Source: Desulfobacterales bacterium (lineage in GTDB: Bacteria; Desulfobacterota; DSM-4660; Desulfatiglandales; B25-G16). From it: 15,876 nt of DNA. Location of the stretch: positions 1 through 15,876 of the forward strand of contig JABXJZ010000006.1 in assembly GCA_013375335.1 (NCBI GenBank), read 5' to 3'. Shown here piece after piece: positions 1 through 7,866 of this stretch; within the stretch, counting starts at the first letter, position 1, and each line of letters starts with the position of its first letter. The notes beneath the pieces are model-generated. The model ran no database searches. It saw nothing but the letters and a program-made list of their open reading frames with translations, and was not told where the DNA came from. A program made the position numbers and the translations under genes.

Positions 1-1
1 C

Positions 2-2368
2 CATAGAGAGATGGGTCACCAAAAGGTCTCCATTGCCCCTTTGGCAGCTCAGGTCAAGACGTGGATTGAGGAGGGAAATCTGATCATACTCATCTGTAGG
101 ACGGAGCAGCAGGCAAGCCGGCTCAGAGAAATCCTGCTCAACTATGACCTTGTGGTTCACGAGATAGTGACAGATTGGTCAGGGATAAAGGGGAAAAGGG
201 GATTGTACATCTGTTTAGGGCATCTTTCTCAAGGATTTCGATTTCTGGACTCGGCCCTGATTATCATTACGGAAGATGAGGTCTTCGGGGAAAAGAAGGG
301 CAGAGAAGGAAGAACGAAAAGGGAAGGGGTGCAGGCCATTCCGTGGACGGGGTTGAGTCAACTGCAGGTGGGTGATCTGGTTGTCCATCAGGACCACGGC
401 ATTGGCCGATACGGCGGACTTTCAAAGATGGAGATCGGGAGCAGGGTGAGGGATTTTGTAATCATAGACTATGCGGATAATGATCGCCTCTATATCCCGG
501 CGGATAGGATAAACATTATCCAGAAATATATTGGTTTGGATGATGAAAATCCACAGTTGGACAGGCTTGGCGGGAGATCCTGGATGCTCACGAAGAAGAG
601 GGCAAAGAGGTCTATAGAGGAGATAGCCAAAGACCTTGTTAGGCTCTATGCCATGAGAAAGCTCCTCAAGGGGTTTGCCTTTTCAAAGCCAGATAACTAC
701 TATCGGGAGTTTGAGGCACTCTTTGACTATGAGGAGACTCCAGATCAGATCAAGGCTATTGATGATGTGCTCACGGACATGGAGTTAGAGCGGCCAATGG
801 ACCGGCTTATCTGTGGAGATGTAGGTTTCGGTAAGACGGAGGTAGCCATACGGGCCTCCTTTAAGGCTGTTATGGATGGGAAACAGGTGGCTGTCCTTGT
901 CCCGACAACTGTTCTCGCTGAACAGCACCGCCACACATTTAAGAGGCGCTTTGATTCTTATCCTGTCCGGATCGCTGTCCTGAGTCGATTTGTTCCTAGC
1001 TCCATGCAAAAGAGGATAATAGCAGATCTCCGTCGTGGTAGGATTGATATCGTTATTGGGACTCACAGAATCTTGTCGGATGACGTCGTATTCAAAGATC
1101 TGGGGCTGTTGATAATCGATGAGGAACAGCGCTTCGGTGTCAGGCACAAGGAGCGATTAAAGAAATATCGGCATTTCGTTGATGTCCTCGCCATGACGGC
1201 TACACCAATTCCGAGGACCCTCCATATGTCCCTGATGGGGGTCCGGGATCTGAGCAGCATTCAAACCCCACCTGCTGATCGACTGTCTATTCAGACATAT
1301 GTGGCCAGATTCGATGAAGATACCATATCGCATGCTATCGAAAGGGAGTTAGATAGAGGGGGACAGGTGTTTTTCGTTCACAATCGAGTCCAGACCATTG
1401 GTCGAATGGCGGATACAGTGAGAGGGCTTGTTCCCGGGGCCAGGATTGAGATTGCCCATGGCCAGATGAAGGAGAGAGATCTCGAGGCCGCGATGATTCG
1501 GTTCTTGGCTAAACAGACGGATGTGCTCGTATGTACTACCATAATAGACTCGGGGCTCGATATACCTTCTGCCAATACTATCATCATTAATGGGGTTGAC
1601 CGCTTTGGCCTGGCTGAGATCTATCAGCTCAGGGGGAGAGCTGGGAGGTCCAATGTGAAGGCCTACGCATACCTCCTGATCTCAGATGGATCTGCAATGA
1701 CGGATGATGCCCAGAAGAGGCTAAGGGTCTTGATGGATTTTTCTCAATTAGGCTCGGGAGTGAACATCGCCTTACATGACTTGAGGATAAGGGGTGGGGG
1801 AAACATCCTTGGTTTCTCCCAATCAGGTCATATCAAGGCTATTGGGTATGAACTCTATCTAAAACTGATAGAGCAGACAATGGCAGAGCTAAAGGGAGAG
1901 GAGTGGAGAGAGGAGGTATTCCCTGAGATAAATAGCGATTTACCGGTCTTTATTCCCCACAGCTATATCGAGGAAAGCGATGTGAGGCTTCACATATACC
2001 GACGTCTCTCTACCATTAAGGATGAGCTGGAATTACAGGAGATGGTAAGGGAGATCGAGGATAGGTTTGGACCCCCGCCAAAAGAGGTTCTAAACCTTAT
2101 TTCCATTATCAAGGTCAAGATAGGCCTTAAGAGAATCGGCTCAACACGCATGGACGTTGAAGATGGCCATGTGATACTTTCCTTCTCCAAGGACACCCAT
2201 CTATCACCGCCTATGTTGATTGATGTAGCTGCCCCTCATCCGGGTAGTTTGCGTCTCTTATCCGATCGAAAGCTCAAGGTTATGAGCGAAAGAAAGGAGG
2301 CCCTTGCCACCATTGAAGAGGCTGGAAAGATAATAGCCCGCCTTGAGCGCTATCTGGTAAAAGACTGA
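2..2368 (+). CDS. mfd: Transcription-repair coupling factor Mfd, 5' end cut by window edge
   Basis: Mfd is a cytoplasmic ATP-driven DNA translocase that pushes stalled RNA polymerase off damaged DNA and recruits the UvrAB excision machinery. The reading frame is open to the left edge. Numbering from the first ATG at 11 gives 785 residues, against about 1,150 usual for the family, so the UvrB-like N-terminal module lies outside the window. The RNA-polymerase-interacting (CarD-like) domain begins near residue 118 (VGDLVVHQDHGIGRY). The helicase core shows Walker A GDVGFGKT at 269-276, the DEEQ box at 370-373, motif III TATPIPRT at 396-403 and motif VI QLRGRAGR at 539-546. The RecG-like translocation segment (LHDLRIRGGGNILG) is near 588-601. 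The C-terminal TRCF domain covers about 640-735. No key motif is missing. The ATG at 11 should not be read as the true start. Confidence 0.97.
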   Translation, partial: HREMGHQKVSIAPLAAQVKTWIEEGNLIILICRTEQQASRLREILLNYDLVVHEIVTDWSGIKGKRGLYICLGHLSQGFRFLDSALIIITEDEVFGEKKGREGRTKREGVQAIPWTGLSQLQVGDLVVHQDHGIGRYGGLSKMEIGSRVRDFVIIDYADNDRLYIPADRINIIQKYIGLDDENPQLDRLGGRSWMLTKKRAKRSIEEIAKDLVRLYAMRKLLKGFAFSKPDNYYREFEALFDYEETPDQIKAIDDVLTDMELERPMDRLICGDVGFGKTEVAIRASFKAVMDGKQVAVLVPTTVLAEQHRHTFKRRFDSYPVRIAVLSRFVPSSMQKRIIADLRRGRIDIVIGTHRILSDDVVFKDLGLLIIDEEQRFGVRHKERLKKYRHFVDVLAMTATPIPRTLHMSLMGVRDLSSIQTPPADRLSIQTYVARFDEDTISHAIERELDRGGQVFFVHNRVQTIGRMADTVRGLVPGARIEIAHGQMKERDLEAAMIRFLAKQTDVLVCTTIIDSGLDIPSANTIIINGVDRFGLAEIYQLRGRAGRSNVKAYAYLLISDGSAMTDDAQKRLRVLMDFSQLGSGVNIALHDLRIRGGGNILGFSQSGHIKAIGYELYLKLIEQTMAELKGEEWREEVFPEINSDLPVFIPHSYIEESDVRLHIYRRLSTIKDELELQEMVREIEDRFGPPPKEVLNLISIIKVKIGLKRIGSTRMDVEDGHVILSFSKDTHLSPPMLIDVAAPHPGSLRLLSDRKLKVMSERKEALATIEEAGKIIARLERYLVKD

Positions 2369-2380
2369 TAATCGAACGAG

Positions 2381-2407
2381 GCAAGGGTAGAGCGAGATTC
2401 CCCTTGC
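2381..2407 (+). other. Perfect 7-bp hairpin downstream of mfd
   Basis: GCAAGGG (2381-2387) and CCCTTGC (2401-2407) are exact reverse complements separated by 13 bases, starting 13 bases after the mfd stop. No T-run follows, so it is not a canonical intrinsic terminator. It could be an mRNA end-stabilising or processing stem, a weak or factor-dependent terminator, or chance. Only the pairing is seen; the role is unknown. Confidence 0.4.
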
Positions 2408-2482
2408 AATTCCCCTGATAGTATCGTAATTTAAACACGTTAGATGATTTTTCATATTAATTCGTACAGATACACGGTTACA

Positions 2483-3433
2483 ATGCGAAATCTTATCCTT
2501 TGGTGCGTGGGGCTCTTTTTTGTTTGCGGCTTGCCAGCATGTTCCCCCAAGACAGGATCAAGCCAGGCCGTTGTTATCAGGGTTGGAGAGCGATCAATTA
2601 CAGCGGGAGACGTAGAGAGGATCGTGGAGATTACCTCGCTGGAGAACGGAATTCCCAAGAGGCAAGTATGGTCATCTATTGATAGTCTTGTGGATAGGAT
2701 CGTGGATGATGCCCTCGTTTGCCAATACGGAAGAGATAAGGGGATTACCGTGACTGAGATTGAATTGGAACGCGCTATACAGGACATTGTCAAGGATTAT
2801 CCGGAGGGCACCTTTGAGGAAATACTTGTAAACAGGTGTATAGATTACACTGAATGGAAGAGGAGATTCAGGGAACAACTCTTAATCAAGAAGATTGTTG
2901 AGGAGCACACCCGGTCGCTGGACCCTGTACCCTATCATGCTATCAAGTCTTACTATGAAGAGAGGAAGGAGGAGTTCTGGCACCCCCCGAGGGCGGAATT
3001 TATGCATATCGTTACTAAGACAAGGGGCGAGGCTGAGGCCATGCTCGCCCGGCTGCAAGGGGGAGAAGACATGGCTACGTTGGTGAAGGAGCAATCAAGT
3101 CAGTCCGGTCTCCAGGGAGATTATGTCAAGAACTGGGCCACCAGGGATGCCCTTCCCCCTGCCCTGGCTAATATAGTATTCTCTATCCCAGTTGGTGAGG
3201 CAAGCGATATCATTGAAACACCCTATGGCTATCATATTATAGAGGTGCTAAAGAGGGAGCCGAAAGGCAGAAAGGAGCTCTTAGAAGTAATGGGCGAAAT
3301 TGAGAACACGCTCCTTAGAGAAGCAAGGGAAAGGCATTACTCAGCATGGCTTGTACAACTGAGGAATGATTACCCTGTGAGGATTGACTACGCCTTGTTA
3401 GAAAAAATCAGGGCCCTTCGTGAGGGCAATTAG
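2483..3433 (+). CDS. Parvulin-type peptidyl-prolyl isomerase lipoprotein
   Basis: Predicted membrane-anchored periplasmic foldase of the SurA/PrsA type, helping exported or outer-membrane proteins fold. From the ATG at 2483 the protein has 316 residues. It opens with a lipoprotein signal: MRN, a hydrophobic stretch and the lipobox LPAC with Cys20. An in-frame ATG at 2444 would add 13 residues; I prefer 2483 because it gives a normal signal length, but neither start has a clear ribosome binding site. Residues about 28-150 resemble the helical SurA N-terminal chaperone region. A parvulin (rotamase) domain covers about 165-260 and ends in the family-typical TPYGYHIIEVL. In the first half of the parvulin domain the usual S-DP-S motif is degenerate (KEQSSQSGLQGDYVKNW), so isomerase activity is uncertain. 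It lies between mfd and a second SurA-like gene, probably in one operon. Confidence 0.85.
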   Translation: MRNLILWCVGLFFVCGLPACSPKTGSSQAVVIRVGERSITAGDVERIVEITSLENGIPKRQVWSSIDSLVDRIVDDALVCQYGRDKGITVTEIELERAIQDIVKDYPEGTFEEILVNRCIDYTEWKRRFREQLLIKKIVEEHTRSLDPVPYHAIKSYYEERKEEFWHPPRAEFMHIVTKTRGEAEAMLARLQGGEDMATLVKEQSSQSGLQGDYVKNWATRDALPPALANIVFSIPVGEASDIIETPYGYHIIEVLKREPKGRKELLEVMGEIENTLLREARERHYSAWLVQLRNDYPVRIDYALLEKIRALREGN

Positions 3434-4433
3434 AAGGTGGATGAGATTGAATACGTCGTGGACTGGCCTTAGGATAATATTCGCCTTCGTGCTGTTGCCT
3501 GCTCTATTGGCAACAACTCCCGATCGTCTCCGGGCGGAGATAACGAACAGAATTGTAGCTATAGTGAATAGCGATATAGTTACCCTCCATGAGCTCAATA
3601 CCTCAATCAAGAGGATCACCGGTTTGAGCGCCAAGGAGTTGCGAGCAAGGGATGAGGAGGATTTCTATGAAGTACGCAGGGCTGTCTTGGATAACCTGAT
3701 CAATGATAAGCTAACGAGACAACAAGTTATGAAACTAGGAATAAAGGTAGCAACAGGGGATATAGACGAGGCAATTGAGAGGGTAAAGAGGGAGAATAAC
3801 CTAACACAGGAGGAGCTCATATACAGCCTGAAGCAGGAAGGGATTACCCTCGAGGAGTATAGAGAGCGGATAAAGGGGGAGATTGAGCGCTTTCAGTTGG
3901 TGAATTATGAGGTGAAATCAAAGATAGTCATCACAGAAGAAGATGTGATGAATTACTATCAGGAGCACAGCGGAGAATATATGGAGATCCCTCAGGTGAG
4001 GCTGGCCAGGATTTTCCTAGAGGTTAGGAATCCAGATGATGAGGAAGAGATCGCGCGCGTAAAGAGCCTAGGAGTCGAGATATTGGACAGGCTCAAGGAG
4101 GGCGACAACTTCTTCACGTTGGCCAGGACATATTCTCAGGGCCCTGCTGCTTCAGAGGGAGGTGATCTGGGGTGGATAAAGGTGAGTCAGCTGGAGCGCA
4201 CGTTAAGGAAAAAAATAGTTGGCCTCTCTCCGGGGGAATATACTAACCTCGAGCTTGCCCCATCTGGATTCCAGATAATAAAGCTCATCGAGGAGAAAGA
4301 AGGGGGGATAAAGCCCCTTGAGCGGGTACGGGATGCGGTGTATTCAAAGTTATTTAAGGAGAAGGTCGGAAAAAGGTACGCCGGGTGGCTCAAGAGGCTC
4401 AGGGATGAATCTTTCATTAAGATCAAATTCTAG
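3420..4433 (+). CDS. surA: SurA-type periplasmic chaperone / peptidyl-prolyl isomerase
   Basis: Periplasmic chaperone expected to escort unfolded outer-membrane proteins to the assembly machinery. The chosen GTG start at 3420 overlaps the previous gene by 14 bases, has AGGG about six bases upstream and gives 337 residues. An ATG at 3441 is a possible alternative, with a poorly spaced AGAAGG. A cleavable signal peptide is visible (hydrophobic IIFAFVLLPALLA at 19-31, likely cut near RAE at 38-40). The SurA N-terminal domain starts with the hallmark NRIVAIVNSDIVT (43-55) and runs to about 165. One parvulin domain covers about 190-292, with YSQGPAASEGGDLGWI at 238-253 and SGFQIIKLIE at 282-291. 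E. coli SurA has two parvulin domains and is about 430 residues; the single-domain, shorter form is common outside enterobacteria. The symbol reflects family membership, not proven orthology. Confidence 0.9.
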   Translation: MRAIRRWMRLNTSWTGLRIIFAFVLLPALLATTPDRLRAEITNRIVAIVNSDIVTLHELNTSIKRITGLSAKELRARDEEDFYEVRRAVLDNLINDKLTRQQVMKLGIKVATGDIDEAIERVKRENNLTQEELIYSLKQEGITLEEYRERIKGEIERFQLVNYEVKSKIVITEEDVMNYYQEHSGEYMEIPQVRLARIFLEVRNPDDEEEIARVKSLGVEILDRLKEGDNFFTLARTYSQGPAASEGGDLGWIKVSQLERTLRKKIVGLSPGEYTNLELAPSGFQIIKLIEEKEGGIKPLERVRDAVYSKLFKEKVGKRYAGWLKRLRDESFIKIKF

Positions 4434-4470
4434 TGATCGTATAAGAACTCAACTCCGTAGACCCGCCACT

Positions 4471-4492
4471 GGCTGACCAGAGATAGTCAGCC
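4471..4492 (+). other. Perfect 7-bp hairpin between surA and the RodZ-like gene
   Basis: GGCTGAC (4471-4477) and GTCAGCC (4486-4492) are exact reverse complements around the 8-base loop CAGAGATA, 38 bases after the surA stop. No T-run follows. It sits in the 110-base gap between two co-directional genes, so it could be an attenuating stem, an RNA-processing site, a dyad operator or chance. Confidence 0.4.
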
Positions 4493-4532
4493 CGATAGGA
4501 CATGCGATAAAGGTTAAGATTTTACCTTATAT

Positions 4533-4538
4533 AGAGGG
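4533..4538 (+). promoter_or_regulatory. Ribosome binding site of the RodZ-like gene
   Basis: AGAGGG lies five bases upstream of the ATG at 4544 and supports that start. A short AAGGT/ACCTT dyad (4510-4514 with 4524-4528) lies just before it and could mildly modulate access; this is weak. Confidence 0.6.
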
Positions 4539-4543
4539 TTACG

Positions 4544-5416
4544 ATGGACAGATCCGATACCAACGAGAGGCCTCATGATATCCCGGAAGATACGAGCCTG
4601 GGTTCTCTTTTGAGGAGGGCCAGGGAGGAGCGCAATATTGACTTGGATGAGGCAGTCAGGGCAACAAGGATAAGGCGACAAAATCTTGAGGCGTTGGAAA
4701 ATGAGGAGTGGAGTAAACTTCCTTCCGAGGTCTTTGTGAAGGGCTTCCTCAAATCGTACGCTGGATTTTTGGGACTGGATAAGGAAATGGTGTTGAATTA
4801 TTACTTGAAGGCCTCGCCTTTAGAGAAATATAGGCCACACCCGTTAAGGGAGATCAGCATGCAACCGAGAAAATGGTACCTGATCGTCCTTATCCCCATC
4901 TTGGCGCTAAGCCTTATTGGCTCTATCGTCTATCTCAAGAGGAAGAATATTTCAATTGTTGGGAAGGCCTTCGACTATCTGGTGACACAGAGCCTTGTAG
5001 AGGAGAAGGAATATGCAGCAGAACGGGGGGCCGACACCATGAAGGAAGGCGTTCCTTCGGAGGATGAGGAGGCCGCAGGCGAAACTGCATTACTAACCGA
5101 AAGGGCTCGGGGACCAGAAGTCGTTGAGGAGCCTGCTGTTTTAGAAGAAGCAGGAGGTGAAAGGCCACCGTCGGCACGATTCACCCTGACGGCACAGGTC
5201 AATAACCCGACCTGGATTGCCATATATATCGATGATGGACCGGTCAGGGAGTACCTTTTCCAACCTGGGGACACGATGAAGTGGACGGCAGATAAGGGGT
5301 TTGACATTCTGGTCGGTAACGCGGCTGGGATTGAATTCTTCCTTAATGGAAAGGAAGTTGGTTACCTGGGTCCTGAGGGAAAGGTAGTCAGGTTGAAGCT
5401 CCCGGAAGGCATGTGA
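4544..5416 (+). CDS. RodZ-like membrane-anchored helix-turn-helix protein
   Basis: The 290-residue protein has the RodZ layout: a cytoplasmic HTH, one membrane helix and a periplasmic C-terminal beta domain. The HTH_25-type domain covers about 17-85, with LGSLLRRAREERNIDLDEAV and the family signature KLPSEVFVKGFLKSYAGFLGL (58-78). A membrane helix lies at 111-131 (WYLIVLIPILALSLIGSIVYL). An acidic, low-complexity linker follows (about 150-210, rich in E and A), then a DUF4115-type domain at 212-288 (ARFTLTAQVNNPTWIAIYID onward). In E. coli, RodZ links the MreB cytoskeleton to the cell-wall elongation machinery, and its HTH contacts MreB rather than DNA. No mre genes are present here, so a role in cell shape is inferred from architecture; some homologues are annotated only as HTH-domain proteins. 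The next gene, tyrS, follows within about 30 bases. Confidence 0.85.
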   Translation: MDRSDTNERPHDIPEDTSLGSLLRRAREERNIDLDEAVRATRIRRQNLEALENEEWSKLPSEVFVKGFLKSYAGFLGLDKEMVLNYYLKASPLEKYRPHPLREISMQPRKWYLIVLIPILALSLIGSIVYLKRKNISIVGKAFDYLVTQSLVEEKEYAAERGADTMKEGVPSEDEEAAGETALLTERARGPEVVEEPAVLEEAGGERPPSARFTLTAQVNNPTWIAIYIDDGPVREYLFQPGDTMKWTADKGFDILVGNAAGIEFFLNGKEVGYLGPEGKVVRLKLPEGM

Positions 5417-5434
5417 GGGCTGATAATTGCTCGT

Positions 5435-5441
5435 GGAGGGG
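5435..5441 (+). promoter_or_regulatory. Ribosome binding site deciding the tyrS start
   Basis: GGAGGGG ends six bases before the TTG at 5448. The protein from there begins KNVYDTFKERGFIEQVTD, as TyrS family members usually begin. An upstream in-frame TTG at 5427 also has GAGGG at a fair distance but would add seven residues not typical of the family. Confidence 0.6.
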
Positions 5442-5447
5442 GATTCA

Positions 5448-6692
5448 TTGAAAAATGTATATGACACCTTTAAGGAAAGGGGCTTTATTGAACAGGTGAC
5501 CGATGAGACTATGGTCAGGGAGGTCCTGGCCCAATCAATTACCTGTTATATCGGCTTTGACCCGACGGCAAGAAGTCTCCATGTCGGTAGCCTGCTTCCC
5601 ATTATGTCCCTTGCCCACATGCAGAGGGAGGGTCATAGGCCAATAGTTGTGATCGGGGGCGGAACCGCCCTTGTGGGCGATCCCAGCGGTAAGGATGAGA
5701 TTAGACCTGTCATGACGAAGGAGGAGATCGACAGCAACGCTGAGGGTATCAAGAGGCAACTGTCCCAGTTTATTGATTTCACTAATGGGAAGGCCCTTAT
5801 GCTCAATAATGCCAACTGGCTGGTCCCTCTAAAGTACATCGACTTTCTAAGGGATATAGGGAGACATTTCAGTGTAAACCGGATGTTGGCGGCCGAAAGC
5901 TATCGGCAGAGGCTGGAAAGCGGGCTGAGCTTTTTGGAATTCAACTATATGCTCCTTCAGGCTTATGATTTCTGGTATCTCTATAGGAACTGGAACTGTC
6001 TCCTACAGATGGGGGGAAACGACCAGTGGGGAAATATCCTGGCCGGGGCTGACCTGACGAGGAGAATTGAGGGGCAGATTGTCCACGGCCTGACCTTTCC
6101 CTTGATAACGACTGCTGATGGTTCCAAAATGGGCAAGACAAACAGGGGTGCAGTGTGGCTTGATCGTGAACTGACATCTCCTTACGAATATTACCAATAT
6201 TGGGTAAATAGAGATGATAGGGATGTGAAGAGGTTTCTTTCGTTTTTTACGTTCCTTCCCCTGCATGAGATTGAGGAACTTTCTCGGCTACAGGGGGAGG
6301 ATCTGCGGAGGGCTAAAGATGTCCTAGCGTATGAGGCCACAAGGATATGTCATGGTCGAGAGGCAGCAGAGAAGGCCAGAAGCGCGGCCAGAGAGCTATT
6401 CAGTCAAAACGCCGTTAAAGATATAGAGGCAATCCCTACCTACGCTATGAGGAACGATGAGTTCGGGAGAGGCATTGAGGCCTATATCCTCTTTCAAGAA
6501 GCAGGGCTCTGTAGGACGAGGGGTGAAGCACGGAGGTTAATATCCCAGGGGGGTGCGTATGTGAATGGAAAAAGGGTCCCATCGATTGAGACAATAATTG
6601 GGTTAGATGATATCCGCGACAATATCATCTTGCTAAGAGCGGGAAAAAAGAGCTACCTCAAGGTTTATATTCAAGACTCAAAGGTTGAGTAA
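5448..6692 (+). CDS. tyrS: Tyrosyl-tRNA synthetase
   Basis: Class I aminoacyl-tRNA synthetase that activates tyrosine with ATP and charges tRNA-Tyr in the cytoplasm. From the TTG at 5448 it has 414 residues, normal for the bacterial enzyme. The HIGH-type motif appears as HVGS at 45-48, after YIGFDPTARSL. The tyrosine-binding and ATP region includes GGGTALVGDPSGK (70-82), and QMGGNDQWGN (187-196) is the typical core segment. The KMSKS-type loop is KMGKT at 227-231. An S4 RNA-binding domain covers about 343-410, with EARRLISQGGAYVNGKRV. All expected elements are present. It sits close behind the RodZ-like gene and is probably co-transcribed with it. No tRNA-like T-box leader is visible in the short gap upstream. 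Confidence 0.97.
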   Translation: MKNVYDTFKERGFIEQVTDETMVREVLAQSITCYIGFDPTARSLHVGSLLPIMSLAHMQREGHRPIVVIGGGTALVGDPSGKDEIRPVMTKEEIDSNAEGIKRQLSQFIDFTNGKALMLNNANWLVPLKYIDFLRDIGRHFSVNRMLAAESYRQRLESGLSFLEFNYMLLQAYDFWYLYRNWNCLLQMGGNDQWGNILAGADLTRRIEGQIVHGLTFPLITTADGSKMGKTNRGAVWLDRELTSPYEYYQYWVNRDDRDVKRFLSFFTFLPLHEIEELSRLQGEDLRRAKDVLAYEATRICHGREAAEKARSAARELFSQNAVKDIEAIPTYAMRNDEFGRGIEAYILFQEAGLCRTRGEARRLISQGGAYVNGKRVPSIETIIGLDDIRDNIILLRAGKKSYLKVYIQDSKVE

Positions 6693-6891
6693 TCCATTCC
6701 CTGGCACCACACTGCCCTCTGCTGCAGCCCAACACTGCATTTCTCCAAAGGTGGTCCTTCGGTACTCCACGTGAATGGCAGAGCCATCAGGCCATTACAT
6801 AGCCTATGGTCTACCCCATGAGGCAGATGGAAACTCCGAGGCGTCGCATGGGCCTCCAACATTCGGGTTAGGGAAATCGCACAAGGGATAC
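6693..6891 (+). promoter_or_regulatory. Gap and leader between tyrS and rpoH
   Basis: With the rpoH start placed at 6892, this stretch is non-coding and probably carries the rpoH promoter and 5' leader. I could not identify a convincing sigma-70 or sigma-32 promoter in it. It contains the hairpin at 6784-6809 and a weak GTGG/CCAC dyad around a CTTCGG turn at about 6751-6770. If translation instead began at the ATG at 6775, the second half would encode a 39-residue N-terminal extension. Confidence 0.4.
6784..6809 (+). other. Hairpin in the rpoH leader
   Basis: CCAT-C-AGGC (6784-6792) pairs with GCCTATGG (6802-6809): eight base pairs with one bulged C and a 9-base loop. It lies 82 bases upstream of the preferred rpoH start. 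A leader structure would fit the translational control known for rpoH in E. coli, but it does not cover the start codon or ribosome binding site, so a thermosensor role is speculative. Confidence 0.35.
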
Positions 6892-7866
6892 ATGAAGGCG
6901 AAAGAGAAAAGGGCTAAAAGAGATCCAAGAGAGAGGGAGGACCTCGTCACGGAGGCCCGTGATGACCTCCTGCCTGTTGCGAGGGAGAAAGACGGGTCGG
7001 TCGTTGCCTACGATCCTCTCCAGATGTACTTATGGGAGATAAGCAGGTACAAGGTCCTTACCAAAGAGGAGGAGAGGGAGCTTGCTATTAGGTACAGGGA
7101 AAGGAATGATCAGGCGGCAGCACATAAGCTTATCGTGTCTAATCTACGGTTAGTGGTAAAGATCGCAATGGATTTTCATAGGTATTGGATGAAAAACCTC
7201 ATGGATTTGATCCAGGAGGGAAATGTTGGGTTGATGCAGGCGGTAAGTAAATTCGATCCACATAAGGGTATAAAGTTCTCCTACTATGCCTCATTTTGGA
7301 TAAAGGCATATATATTGAAGTTTATCATGGAGAACTGGAAGCTGGTCAAGATTGGAACAACCCAGGCGCAAAGAAAGCTTTTCTTCAATCTTGCGAAGGA
7401 GAAAGAGAGGTTGCTATCTCTTGGTTATGATCCTGAGCCCAAACTCCTCGCGGAACGTTTGGATGTAAAGAAGGATGAAGTCATAGAGATGGCGCAACGG
7501 TTAGGTGGATGGGAGGTCTCCATTGATGCCCCGGTCAAAGAAGATGCCAAGCAGGATTATGGCTCTTTCCTACCCTCTCCGGAAGCGGGTGTGGATGAGC
7601 AGATATCCTCAAGGGAGAGAAAGGAGTTACTCCGGCAGAAGTTGGAGGAATACAGGAATACCCTTTCCCCAAAGCATAGGGATATATTCGATAACAGGAT
7701 ATTGGCCGAACATCCATTGACACTTCAGGAACTTGGGGATAAATATAACATATCGAGGGAAAGAGTCCGACAGATCCAGGACAAGATCCTTAAAAGGGCA
7801 AAGGAATGGTTGATGGAAAAGATACCCAATTTCGAGGAAGACTTCTCTGATCTCTCAAATGAATAA
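6892..7866 (+). CDS. rpoH: RNA polymerase sigma-32 factor (heat-shock sigma)
   Basis: Alternative sigma factor that directs RNA polymerase to heat-shock promoters. From the ATG at 6892 it has 324 residues, a little longer than E. coli RpoH (284). An AAGGGA lies three bases upstream. The ATG at 6775 would add 39 residues that do not resemble sigma-factor sequence and has no ribosome binding site. A basic, charged N-terminus (about 1-35) precedes region 1.2 (YDPLQMYLWEI). Region 2 contains LIVSNLRLVVKIA and DLIQEGNVGLMQAVSKFDP. The diagnostic RpoH box QRKLFFNL is at 160-167; it separates this protein from RpoD and RpoS. Region 4 carries the promoter-binding HTH LTLQELGDKYNISRERVRQIQ at about 276-296. 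Its stop overlaps the start of the next gene by eight bases, so the downstream lipoprotein genes are probably co-transcribed. Confidence 0.93.
   Translation: MKAKEKRAKRDPREREDLVTEARDDLLPVAREKDGSVVAYDPLQMYLWEISRYKVLTKEEERELAIRYRERNDQAAAHKLIVSNLRLVVKIAMDFHRYWMKNLMDLIQEGNVGLMQAVSKFDPHKGIKFSYYASFWIKAYILKFIMENWKLVKIGTTQAQRKLFFNLAKEKERLLSLGYDPEPKLLAERLDVKKDEVIEMAQRLGGWEVSIDAPVKEDAKQDYGSFLPSPEAGVDEQISSRERKELLRQKLEEYRNTLSPKHRDIFDNRILAEHPLTLQELGDKYNISRERVRQIQDKILKRAKEWLMEKIPNFEEDFSDLSNE

Noticed and set aside
785..1147. 120-codon open frame on the minus strand
   Set aside because: It lies entirely opposite the conserved helicase core of mfd, has no recognisable motif or ribosome binding site, and is a shadow frame.
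2404..2426. TTGCAA with TAATTT, 17 bases apart, as a promoter for the parvulin lipoprotein
   Set aside because: The -35 has four and the -10 only three consensus matches, and the -35 overlaps the hairpin arm; too weak to list.
5417..5447. T-box or other riboswitch upstream of tyrS
   Set aside because: The gap is about 30 bases, far too short for a T-box, and tyrS is close behind the RodZ-like gene.
6812..6819. CCCCAT as a possible sigma-32 -10 element before rpoH
   Set aside because: No CTTGAA-like -35 lies 13-15 bases upstream, so it is not supported as a heat-shock promoter.
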